NCBI GenBank assembly: GCA_033722075.1
Contig: JAWVZU010000186.1
Span: forward strand, 1 to 8,028
Length of the DNA: 8,028 nt
Source of the DNA: JAWVZU01 sp033722075
Lineage (GTDB): Bacteria > Pseudomonadota > Gammaproteobacteria > Xanthomonadales > SZUA-38
Direction of reading: 5' to 3'
Under the pieces are notes generated by a model, which saw only the letters and a program-made list of their open reading frames with translations, was not told the origin of the DNA and ran no database searches. This document shows positions 1 to 6,950 of this stretch, one piece after another (position 1 is the first letter of the stretch; every line of letters starts with the position of its first letter). Made by a program: the position numbers and the translations under genes.

Positions 1-1
1 C

Positions 2-583
2 GGTGGCTTCCGCATCGACGGCGATCATGCGTACGGAAGGTCTGGCCGCAGCGTCTCGGCTGCCGGCGATGTCAACGGCGACGGCCTGGGCGACTTGATC
101 ATCGGGGCTCCCAATGCCTATCCCGGCGGCGAATCGAAAGCCGGCCAGAGCTACGTGGTGTTCGGCAAGGCGGACAGCACCGCGGTGGACCTGGCCGCAT
201 TGGGCGCCGGTGGTTTTCGCATCGCCGGCATCGACCGGTCCGACACCTCTGGATACAGCGTCTCGGGCGCGGGCGATGTCAATGGCGACGGCCTGGACGA
301 TCTGATCATTGGTGCGCTTGGCGCCGATCCGGGCGGCGACGGAGAAGCAGGCGAGAGCTACGTGGTGTTCGGCAAGGCGGACAAGACCCCTGTGGATCTG
401 GGCGCGCTGGGTGCCGACGGCTTCCGAGTTGACGGCATCAATGGGCGTGACCTGTCTGGCAAGAGCGTCTCGGGTGCTGGCGATGTGAATGGCGACGGCC
501 TGGACGACCTGATCATTGGTGCTCCTCGAGCCGATGTTGGCGGCGACGCGAATGCCGGCCAGAGCTACCTGATCTTCGGTCGC
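2..583 (+). repeat. Three in-phase 207-bp tandem repeats encoding FG-GAP units
   Basis: Repeat units begin at 2, 209 and 416, each with Gly-Phe-Arg-(Ile/Val), exactly 207 bases (69 codons) apart; similarity in the third fades near 583. Each unit runs GFR(I/V)xG, SGxSVSxAGDVNGDGLxD, LIIGA, then GG..AG(Q/E)SY and a (V/L)(V/I)FG strand. Conservation extends to DNA: bases 147-176 and 354-383 are identical over 30 bases, and the Ca-loop segments of units 2 and 3 differ at only a few positions. The unit matches the integrin-alpha/GPI-PLD type FG-GAP blade, of which a full propeller usually needs about seven, so more copies probably lie upstream of the window. Confidence 0.92.
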
Positions 584-3500
584 GGCGTCCGGCCGGGAAC
601 GATTCGTGGGCATCTGGATTCCACGATCATTCCCATCGATTCGCCGTCTGGAGAGGACATCGAGCAGGCCACAGTAGCGGTCTTTTCTCAGCGGAGTCCT
701 GATCCGATTCGCCCCCAAAGGGCAGACGAAACGTCGGCCGAATATGGTGCTTTCGTCGCAACCCAGCTGAGGAAGAAGGAGGCCTCGATCGTCCTGAATC
801 CGGCCGACATGGGCCAGTTCAGCTTCTCCAACCTGCCCTTTGTGTTTTCTTCACCGCTCAGCGGGACGCAGGCCCCCACCCCCTTCTACTACGCCATTAC
901 CGTCGAAGCGGCCCAGTCGGAAGAATTTGTGGCCAGTGCCATGGACGGATCGACTACTACCGTGTATTTCACCAACGGCCTTGCGGTCAACCTTCGCGCC
1001 AGCGACGAGAATCCGCCGGACAACCAGATCCTGCTGACCCCGGCGGATGTTATCGGCCGCAAGGAAGCGCTCGTGGCGGAGCTGACGGCGCTGGGGCCGA
1101 ACAACTACCAGGTCGTCGAAGCCGCGGTGCAGCAGTACCTGGAGGGCGTCAAGGCCAGCCCGACTCCGGAGCACCTGGAAGGGATCGAGCGCGCAGTACT
1201 GGCCGAGCGACTCGCGCGTAGCGGAGTGCAGTTTGCGGACCAGTTGTTGGGCACGGTGCTGGATGGGCTTGCAGCGCTGATCGGCGATGTCATCGATGAC
1301 TTCTTGGGCGGTACCAACGCCAAACTGGCAGAGAAGCAGGCGAAGTACGCGAATTTCCAGCAGGAGCTCGACTTCAACAAGTTGCAGGGCCGCGGCTGGG
1401 TCGGTTTCAGCGCCGGCGACGCGGCGACCCAGCAGGCGATCCAGCAGCAGATGAACCAGCTGATCGAGAAGAACCCTGACCTTGGAATCTCGGTCATTGC
1501 CGAGGCCGGCAAGAAAATCTCCAATGCCGCCTTCGCTCTGGTGAAGGAAGCACTGACCGCGGCGCAGTTGGACAACAGCACGGCGGCGTCCATCGCCGAC
1601 GGCGTCAAGACAGGCGTCGACACCGTTTTCGCCATTGCCATCACCCAGGGGTTTGCCGGCGGCAAGCCCGCGGCCAAGGCAGCCATTAGCCTCTTTCTCA
1701 AGAGCCAGAAGCAGACCCTGCTGGATGGCCCTGTTTTCTATTCCTATACGGAGATCACCAACAACAGCCTGGAAGCCTCGCGGCAGCTGATGGAGGGCTG
1801 GAGCACGGACAACCGGGCGGTATTCGAAGCCGACCGGGATGACTTCAATATTGTCGACCGGCAGATGGGTAATGCCGTGCTGGTGGGTGCCAATACGATC
1901 ACGGCCTATTCCACTGAGATCGCCGATGCCCTGGGCGGCGTTGGTGTCGACATCATTGGCCTGCTCGGCCCCCAGGGGCGAGCCACCGAGCGGGTGCTCA
2001 AAGTGGTGAAGTACGTGTCCAATGGCGCGACCTTTGCGGTACCGTTCATCGCCACCTACGGCATCATCGCGGGCCCGGACGTGACGCTGGAGATTCCCGG
2101 GTTGTTTCCGGGCTTCGGCACCACCGTCGACCTCGGCCTCCTGAAACGTGGTGTCAAGGGAGCCTATGGCATGACTACGCTGCCGGCCAAGGCCGTGCCC
2201 TGGTCGACCCCGGCCAGCCCCTGGCAATACCAGGCTCAGCGTGCTGCGGCCAAGCAGCTCGACGCCACCCTGACGAGTGCGGCTTTCGACCTGAACCTCG
2301 TGCTGGGTGAGCTGCAAATGGCGCTGGCCGAGGACCGGATCGTCGATGCCGTGGCCCTGACCAGTGGCGACGTCGGCGCCCTGGTGGACGTGCATCCAGC
2401 GTTCGAAGAGGCGCTTTCCGACGTGGTCCGCACCCGGCTGGGTGCCGTTCCGGCCGAGCGTGGGGCGTTCGATGCGTTGGAAGGGGTGATTTCGGACCAG
2501 CAGTCACGATTCGGCGACTACGCGGACGTGGTGCAGGAGCTGGAGGCTCTGTACCTCGACGTCATGCTGCTGAACTTTTCGGGGCCGGACGACCCGCTCT
2601 ACTTCGTCGAGCGGCAGCACCTTGTCGCCCTGCTGGAAAGCTTCTCCGGAGATGTGAGTCGGCTGGTTAAAGACGCGCAGTTCCTGCTGTCGCAGGGTAA
2701 CGACTTCAGCGCGCTGCCGGCCGTGGTCGCCAGCGGCCTGGCCGTCTCCTCCGACGCGACCGGAAAACCGGTTATCAGTGGGTCCCCGGAGGTGTTCACG
2801 GTGGCGTCGCGCGTCCGCAACATCAGCGGTATGGAGGTGAGCGGACTCAGTGCCCGGCTTGAAGTGACCTCCGTGGACAACGCAGTGGCCATCAGCGATT
2901 CGCCGGAGGTCATCGTCGGTTCCGGCGCCCTGGCGCCCGACGACGGCGTCTCCGGTTCCGGACCGGATGAGGCCGTCATCCAGTGGCAGGTGACCTATAA
3001 CGGAGATCCGACTACCGAAGAACGCATCGTTTTTGCCGTCGAGCTGCTGGAAAACGGCGGCGTGCCGCAGAATCTTCGCGGTTTTGGAGACGTCGCCGTC
3101 CTCCATCCGGACGCGCTTCTCTTCGACGGCGATCTGGACGGGATGCCGGACACTTGGGAACAGGAGAACGGATTGGATGTCACGGTGGACGATTCGAAGG
3201 GAGATCCTGACGGCGACGGGCTGAGCAACGACCGAGAGTTGGGTGTTGATACGGATCCGCAAGTGGCAGATACCGACGGTGACGGGCTGTCCGACGGAGA
3301 GGAAGCCAGGGGTGGCGCCGATGGCTTTGTCACAGATGCGCTGGCCGCAGACTCCGACGGGGACGGCACCAACGACGATGCCGATGGTCGACCCTTGGAC
3401 CCTGAGTCCATCGACCCACCGGCACCGGGGGATATCGACGCGGAACCCGTCGTCGGGGTGGACCGAAATACAGTGGTTCTTACGGCAGCTCAACCCAGGG

Positions 3501-3781
3501 CCACTGTCCAGGTGACCAATGTCGCCGGCGGGACGCTGGAGTGGATCGCCGTATCCGACAACCCGGCCGTGGCGGTGGTGGGGCCCCATTTGGACAGCTT
3601 GCGACGCGGCGACGGCCCGATTTTTATCGAGCCTGCGCCCTCTTACACCCTGGATAGCCTCCCCGGCTCGATCGAAACCCTGGTACGGGTCATCGATATC
3701 CGCGGCGCTGACAAGGACTTCCAGGAAATCCGCGTCACCACCCAGTCCCCAATCATCTTTTCTGACGGGTTCGAGAATTGA
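2..3781 (+). CDS. Large secreted/surface protein: FG-GAP propeller, helical core, Ig-like, thrombospondin type 3 and BACON-like domains (5' end outside window)
   Basis: The frame is open from base 2 to the TGA at 3779-3781, giving 1259 residues of a longer protein; the first internal Met codon (base 95) lies inside a repeat and is not the start. Window residues 1-195 are three FG-GAP repeats carrying GDVNGDGLDDLIIGA-type loops (DxNxDGxxD Ca ligands). About 200-345 is beta-rich and Ig/regulatory-like. About 345-890 is Ala/Gln/Leu-rich, largely helical, with several hydrophobic stretches and no family I recognise. About 905-1035 is Ig-like (VRNISGMEVSGL...). About 1042-1137 holds thrombospondin type 3 motifs (DGDGLSND, DTDGDGLSDGEE, DSDGDGTNDD). 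About 1145-1250 resembles a BACON/Ig-like domain (VQVTNVAGGTLEW). The chain ends FSDGFEN. Domain content suggests a Ca-stabilised exported adhesin or matrix protein; the signal peptide cannot be seen. Specific function is unknown. It converges on the lipoprotein gene downstream. Confidence 0.9.
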   Translation, partial: GGFRIDGDHAYGRSGRSVSAAGDVNGDGLGDLIIGAPNAYPGGESKAGQSYVVFGKADSTAVDLAALGAGGFRIAGIDRSDTSGYSVSGAGDVNGDGLDDLIIGALGADPGGDGEAGESYVVFGKADKTPVDLGALGADGFRVDGINGRDLSGKSVSGAGDVNGDGLDDLIIGAPRADVGGDANAGQSYLIFGRGVRPGTIRGHLDSTIIPIDSPSGEDIEQATVAVFSQRSPDPIRPQRADETSAEYGAFVATQLRKKEASIVLNPADMGQFSFSNLPFVFSSPLSGTQAPTPFYYAITVEAAQSEEFVASAMDGSTTTVYFTNGLAVNLRASDENPPDNQILLTPADVIGRKEALVAELTALGPNNYQVVEAAVQQYLEGVKASPTPEHLEGIERAVLAERLARSGVQFADQLLGTVLDGLAALIGDVIDDFLGGTNAKLAEKQAKYANFQQELDFNKLQGRGWVGFSAGDAATQQAIQQQMNQLIEKNPDLGISVIAEAGKKISNAAFALVKEALTAAQLDNSTAASIADGVKTGVDTVFAIAITQGFAGGKPAAKAAISLFLKSQKQTLLDGPVFYSYTEITNNSLEASRQLMEGWSTDNRAVFEADRDDFNIVDRQMGNAVLVGANTITAYSTEIADALGGVGVDIIGLLGPQGRATERVLKVVKYVSNGATFAVPFIATYGIIAGPDVTLEIPGLFPGFGTTVDLGLLKRGVKGAYGMTTLPAKAVPWSTPASPWQYQAQRAAAKQLDATLTSAAFDLNLVLGELQMALAEDRIVDAVALTSGDVGALVDVHPAFEEALSDVVRTRLGAVPAERGAFDALEGVISDQQSRFGDYADVVQELEALYLDVMLLNFSGPDDPLYFVERQHLVALLESFSGDVSRLVKDAQFLLSQGNDFSALPAVVASGLAVSSDATGKPVISGSPEVFTVASRVRNISGMEVSGLSARLEVTSVDNAVAISDSPEVIVGSGALAPDDGVSGSGPDEAVIQWQVTYNGDPTTEERIVFAVELLENGGVPQNLRGFGDVAVLHPDALLFDGDLDGMPDTWEQENGLDVTVDDSKGDPDGDGLSNDRELGVDTDPQVADTDGDGLSDGEEARGGADGFVTDALAADSDGDGTNDDADGRPLDPESIDPPAPGDIDAEPVVGVDRNTVVLTAAQPRATVQVTNVAGGTLEWIAVSDNPAVAVVGPHLDSLRRGDGPIFIEPAPSYTLDSLPGSIETLVRVIDIRGADKDFQEIRVTTQSPIIFSDGFEN
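3125..3403 (+). other. Thrombospondin type 3 Ca-binding repeat block inside the large protein
   Basis: The segment starts with an EF-hand-like DGDLDGMPDTWE, followed by DPDGDGLSNDREL, DTDPQVADTDGDGLSDGEE and DSDGDGTNDDADG. This is the DxDxDGxxD periodicity of thrombospondin type 3 repeats, common as rigid Ca-binding spacers near the C-terminus of bacterial exported proteins. It separates an Ig-like domain from the terminal BACON-like domain, so it probably acts as a stalk. The motif identity is seen directly; the mechanical role is inferred from the family. Confidence 0.88.
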
Positions 3782-4055
3782 ACCTCCGTCCGCCCTGAAC
3801 GTGAATGGCGTGTCCAACGGAGCCATGATGGGCGCAGGAATCGGAAAGATCTGCCTGTCCGGGATTGGGAAGCTGGACCTCATTCGGTCGAAAGGAGGAT
3901 TCGCTCTGGTAGGAATCCCGACAAAGGTTCGGATCGGGATGGCCCGGACTGGGCTGGATTAGACCAATGTGGAGCCGTTCTCCGGCACGTGCGGTTGCAA
4001 CGGCGGTGCGGCGCGGATGACCGAACGCCGTGCGGTCACCCGTCCGGCGATCGTC
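3782..4055. other. Convergent intergenic region, no gene seen
   Basis: This gap of 274 bases lies between the stop codons of two convergent genes. I find no convincing reading frame with a ribosome site. Two small inverted repeats are visible: ATCCCGA at 3915-3921 against TCGGGAT at 3934-3940 (12-base loop), and TGACCG at 4018-4023 against CGGTCA at 4033-4038 (9-base loop). The second lies just past the lipoprotein stop. Neither is followed by a T-run on either strand, so intrinsic termination is not supported; Rho-dependent termination or simple convergent read-through is possible. Confidence 0.6.
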
Positions 4056-6044
4056 TCAATCCGGGCGCATGCCGCTTTCGAGAGTCACCACCTTGAACAG
4101 CGGAAGCACCTCGGAAACGTCGCGCTCCTTGAATTCCAGTAGCGCTACCGCACTGGCGCACAACTCCGCCGCCGCGAGATTCTCTCCCTCGGCAGCGAGT
4201 GCCTGGCACTGGAGGTAATAGCTGCCATCCGGATTGGCGAGGATGGTTACGAGGTCCTCCCCCATGGCGATGGCTACCTCGGAGGAGAGGTTGCTGTAGA
4301 TCTCCATGTCGGGTGGGAGGTCGGCCAGCTTGAATTCCTGGCTGAAAGATCCGAGTTCCACGCCTTCCGTGGCCTCGTCGCGGTAATCGGCGGAACGATT
4401 GATGGAGTTGGTGTGGATGACCTTGGCCGACCTGGCGTCCACCACCCGGTAAGTCACACCGACGAATCCGGCCTTGCGATGCAACTCCACGCTGACCCGC
4501 AGGTCTTCCTCGACGTCCTGCATGATCGTCTTGGGCGGTGCGTTGGGGTCGTTCTCTCCACGCGGGCCTTTTTCTTCGATCCATTCGGCGTAGGCCGGGT
4601 TTGGAACTTCCTTCTGCCCGGTGACCACTCGCATGCGCTTGAAGCCCTCCTTGACCTCCGTATCCACGCGCGCATCGAGCACCGTCCCCTGGATCAGCAG
4701 GTCGGCGGCACGCAGCTCACTCTGGTCGATGATGATGTCTTCCTGCTCGTCATCGAGCCCACGCTCCCGTTCGATGTCGGCCAGGTATTCACGTTCCACC
4801 AACCTGACGTCGTCCGGGATGTGGTCCAGGAGATACTGGTTGACCTCGGCGGCAATCCGGGTGCCGATCCCGGAATCTTCCGGGTTCTGGCTGTCCAGCG
4901 AGACCGTGCTGACCCATCGAACGGCGCCATCATAAATTGCATCGGCGGCCTCACGTCGCAGCCGCTCGAGCGACTCGTAGTTCGGCATGAACTCCTCCAC
5001 CAGCAGGAGATAGCCGAATTCCAGGCTGGTCAGGTCGCGCGCGCCCGACGCGGCAGCCAGATCGAACATGGTGTCGGCAAAGCGTTTGACCACCGGAGAA
5101 TCAAACGGCTCGGACGGCCTGATCCACTGGTGCACCGCCCGGGCTCGCCGGAGTAAGCGGTAAGCCTCGGAATACTGGCCCGAATCCATCATGGCCTCAG
5201 CATTGCTCACGAAGTATTCCGCAAGCAACGCGGCCGGCGTCTCGAACTGCTGGATGGAGGCGTGCGGCAATTCCCTGGCGGATACTTCGATGAATACGTC
5301 GTAGGCGCTATCCGTGTCTCCGGAGAGCAGCAGGTCGCTGAACTCGGCCGCCCTCAACCCGGCCCTCGCGGCAGCCAGCAACCGATCGAGCCCCGGATGG
5401 TCCGGATGCACCTCACGAAGTCGTTCGAATCGACTCAGGGCCGTCGTGGCATCGCCGTTTTCCAGGGCGATATTGCCCTCTCTGGCCAGCTGATTCGCCG
5501 CAATCTGCTTTGCTGTCCGGTAGTTCTGCTCGGCGACTTCATTGTCACCATAGAGATCGCGGATCCGCTCGAACACCCGGACCCGGGCGACCGCATCGGC
5601 CGTCTCGTCCAGCGTCTCTAGCGCCTCCTCCTGCTGGGCGAGCTCCTGTTTGGTACGAGCCCATTCGGCGTCGATATAGTCGATGAGATCCTGGTACGCG
5701 GACGCGCTCCAGGTCTGGATTTCCGCCGCCTGCTCGTGCGCCGTGCTGAGCCGGTTGAAGGGAACAACCCCCGAGTCCAGCCGGGCCGCTTCCACCGCCG
5801 CGCGGATCTCCTCCGCACGATCGGCAGCCAGGCGGGCGCCAAGATCGGACAGCAACTGACGATAGGCGGCGGCGTTGGGGCCATCCGGCTTGAGGGCAAG
5901 CTCATTCTTGATGCGCTCGTAGAGCGCGACCCGATCCTGCTGCGTGGAGGCCTGCTGGATATCCGCAGCGCTGTATTTGGGCGGGGTTGTTGCGCAGGAG
6001 GCAAGCACCAGAACGAGCAAAACCAATCGAACCGTCAGCTGCAT
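4056..6044 (-). CDS. Outer-membrane lipoprotein with TPR-like repeats and a CsgG/LpoB-like C-terminal domain
   Basis: I chose the ATG at 6044-6042 (662 residues) rather than the one at 6065. It places a hydrophobic signal peptide at the very N-terminus (MQLTVRLVLLVLVLASC) and has AAGGGGG six bases upstream. The lipobox is LASC with Cys17; Ala at +2 favours the outer membrane. Residues of about 20-365 are helical, with TPR-like pairs near 186-230 (AREGNIALENGDATTALSRF) and 275-310 (NAEAMMDSGQYSEAYRLL). Residues of about 368-605 read like a CsgG/LpoB fold: GIGTRIAAEVNQYLLDHIP, VRLVEREYLADIERER, ADLLIQGTVLDARV, then VTYRVVDARSAKVIHT. A short TPR-like tail follows. CsgG/LpoB proteins act at the outer membrane in curli export or in activating cell-wall synthases; which role applies here is unknown. 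The gene is divergent from the phosphatase/kinase pair. Lipoprotein status is strong, the CsgG-like call moderate. Confidence 0.85.
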   Translation of the reverse strand: MQLTVRLVLLVLVLASCATTPPKYSAADIQQASTQQDRVALYERIKNELALKPDGPNAAAYRQLLSDLGARLAADRAEEIRAAVEAARLDSGVVPFNRLSTAHEQAAEIQTWSASAYQDLIDYIDAEWARTKQELAQQEEALETLDETADAVARVRVFERIRDLYGDNEVAEQNYRTAKQIAANQLAREGNIALENGDATTALSRFERLREVHPDHPGLDRLLAAARAGLRAAEFSDLLLSGDTDSAYDVFIEVSARELPHASIQQFETPAALLAEYFVSNAEAMMDSGQYSEAYRLLRRARAVHQWIRPSEPFDSPVVKRFADTMFDLAAASGARDLTSLEFGYLLLVEEFMPNYESLERLRREAADAIYDGAVRWVSTVSLDSQNPEDSGIGTRIAAEVNQYLLDHIPDDVRLVEREYLADIERERGLDDEQEDIIIDQSELRAADLLIQGTVLDARVDTEVKEGFKRMRVVTGQKEVPNPAYAEWIEEKGPRGENDPNAPPKTIMQDVEEDLRVSVELHRKAGFVGVTYRVVDARSAKVIHTNSINRSADYRDEATEGVELGSFSQEFKLADLPPDMEIYSNLSSEVAIAMGEDLVTILANPDGSYYLQCQALAAEGENLAAAELCASAVALLEFKERDVSEVLPLFKVVTLESGMRPD

Positions 6045-6060
6045 GCCATTCCCCCTTCTT
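6045..6060 (-). promoter_or_regulatory. Ribosome binding site that decides the lipoprotein start
   Basis: On the minus strand, AAGAAGGGGG (6060 down to 6051) is followed by AATGGC and then ATG at 6044. The purine-rich core has ideal spacing for this ATG, and it lies inside the reading frame of the longer alternative start at 6065, arguing against that start. Confidence 0.6.
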
Positions 6061-6091
6061 CCCATTTCCAGGCCCGTTCCTGTTGCGCGCC

Positions 6092-6097
6092 AGTATA
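6092..6097 (-). promoter_or_regulatory. Candidate -10 box for the lipoprotein gene
   Basis: On the minus strand 6097 to 6092 reads TATACT (5 of 6 to the sigma-70 -10 consensus), about 48 bases ahead of the start codon. No good -35 hexamer is at normal spacing; that position (6114-6121) holds instead the palindrome CCACGTGG. Either the promoter is activator-dependent or the match is chance. Confidence 0.25.
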
Positions 6098-6127
6098 CCC
6101 CACAGAGGCGGTCCCACGTGGCTCATC

Positions 6128-6161
6128 CTTGATTGAACCGCCGCGATACTCTTAAATCAAG
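6128..6161. repeat. 7-bp inverted repeat overlapping the candidate promoter hexamers
   Basis: CTTGATT at 6128-6134 is the exact reverse complement of AATCAAG at 6155-6161, with 20 bases between. The left arm covers the candidate -35 box and the right arm overlaps the candidate -10 box. It could be an operator with half-sites about 27 bases (between two and three helical turns) apart, or coincidence. Confidence 0.35.
6129..6157 (+). promoter_or_regulatory. Candidate sigma-70-like promoter for the phosphatase-kinase operon
   Basis: TTGATT (6129-6134) and TTAAAT (6152-6157) are separated by exactly 17 bases, each matching the consensus at four of six positions. This is the most AT-rich stretch in an otherwise GC-rich region. 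A transcript would start near 6164-6166 with a leader of about 60 bases before the ATG at 6225. The call rests only on hexamer match and spacing. Confidence 0.35.
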
Positions 6162-6224
6162 CCAGGGGGTACGAAACGGGAAATTGCGCCCCATTCGACG
6201 ACGCTCAAAAGGCTCTGACGTTCA

Positions 6225-6950
6225 ATGGGATACCACTTCGATTTTGGCCATGTCACGGGGCCGGGCGCCGTTCGGGACCGTAATGAAGATGCCTACTCGT
6301 TCGACCTGGCCGAGATGATCTGGGTCGTCGCCGACGGGATGGGTGGCAAGAGTCGCGGTGATCTGGCCAGCCGAATCGCAGCAATGGTCGTCAAGAACAA
6401 GGCGGCCGAGGATGCCGACCTGGTCAGCGCTATCCAGGCCGGGAATGCGGCGATCAAGCTGGCCGGCCAGCGCTACGACGGCGCAGGCATGGCAACCACG
6501 ATCGTCGCGCTGCTGATCGACAGAGACATCAATTACGAGCTGGCCTGGGTTGGTGACAGCCGCGCCTACCTGTGGCAGGACGGCGAATTGAAGGCGCTGA
6601 CGCGGGATCACTCTTTCGTACAGGAGTTGCTCGATGCGGGCGTGCTCACCACCGAGGAAGCCGAGACCCATCCCCAGCGAAACGTCGTCACCCGCTCGCT
6701 GGGCAACCGCGAAGACCATAAACCGGATGTGGATTCCGTTCAGGGCCGGCTGGTCGCCGGAAACAGGATCCTGCTGTGCACCGATGGTCTGACCAGTGAA
6801 CTGGACGACGAGGAGATCAACCGACAGCTCTCCTCCGGGGATAGCGCTCAGCGAACGGCAGAGTCCCTGATGCAGAAGGCCCTGGACAGCGGGGGCAAAG
6901 ACAATATCACCGTGCTGATCATCGACATCGTGGACAAGGGGGCACGATGA
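6225..6950 (+). CDS. PP2C-family Ser/Thr protein phosphatase (Stp1/PrpC/PstP type)
   Basis: This single-domain cytoplasmic phosphatase of 241 residues is of normal length for bacterial PP2C enzymes, which remove phosphate from Ser/Thr using two or three Mn/Mg ions. All family motifs are present: VRDRNEDAY (Arg17, Glu21, Asp22), VVADGMGG (Asp37, Gly38), GMATTIV (88-94), WVGDSRAYL (Asp111), LTRDHSFVQEL (125-135), HPQRNVVTRSLG (149-160), LLCTDGLT (Asp187) and DNITVLI (Asp226). The ATG at 6225 starts just ahead of the first beta strand and no earlier in-frame start is needed; the ribosome site is weak (AAAAGG at 6207-6212, 12 bases away). There is no membrane segment. The stop overlaps the kinase start, so its natural substrate probably includes that kinase and the kinase's targets. 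Similar phosphatases occur in T6SS clusters, but no T6SS gene is visible here. Confidence 0.95.
   Translation: MGYHFDFGHVTGPGAVRDRNEDAYSFDLAEMIWVVADGMGGKSRGDLASRIAAMVVKNKAAEDADLVSAIQAGNAAIKLAGQRYDGAGMATTIVALLIDRDINYELAWVGDSRAYLWQDGELKALTRDHSFVQELLDAGVLTTEEAETHPQRNVVTRSLGNREDHKPDVDSVQGRLVAGNRILLCTDGLTSELDDEEINRQLSSGDSAQRTAESLMQKALDSGGKDNITVLIIDIVDKGAR
6936..6950 (+). promoter_or_regulatory. Ribosome binding site and ATGA overlap coupling phosphatase to kinase
   Basis: AAGGGGG (6936-6942) lies within the last phosphatase codons, four bases before ATG at 6947. The phosphatase TGA is 6948-6950, giving the classic ATGA stop-start overlap. This favours coupled translation and near-equal production of the two enzymes. 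Confidence 0.75.

Noticed and set aside
851..2395. Long open frame of 514 codons on the minus strand opposite the large protein
   Set aside because: Its translation is rich in Arg, Gly, His and Gln with no domain pattern, and it lies wholly antisense to a frame with clear domains on both sides. High GC makes such antisense frames common.
2..3781. RTX toxin
   Set aside because: The Ca-binding motifs are FG-GAP (DxNxDGxxD) and thrombospondin type 3 (DxDxDGxxD). The GGxGxDxUx nonapeptide array of RTX proteins is absent.
2504..3883. Open frame of 459 codons on the minus strand
   Set aside because: It is antisense to the Ig-like and thrombospondin type 3 regions, whose DxDxDG codons give a stop-free complement. 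No recognisable protein features.
3915..3940. Hairpin with 7-bp arms as a Rho-independent terminator
   Set aside because: The stem is followed by GGCCCGGACT on one strand and GGTAGGA-type sequence on the other side, with no T-run in either direction and a 12-base loop.
4413..5156. Open frame of 247 codons on the plus strand within the lipoprotein gene
   Set aside because: It is a shadow of the lipoprotein reading frame; the minus-strand frame has the signal peptide, lipobox and TPR/CsgG-like pattern.
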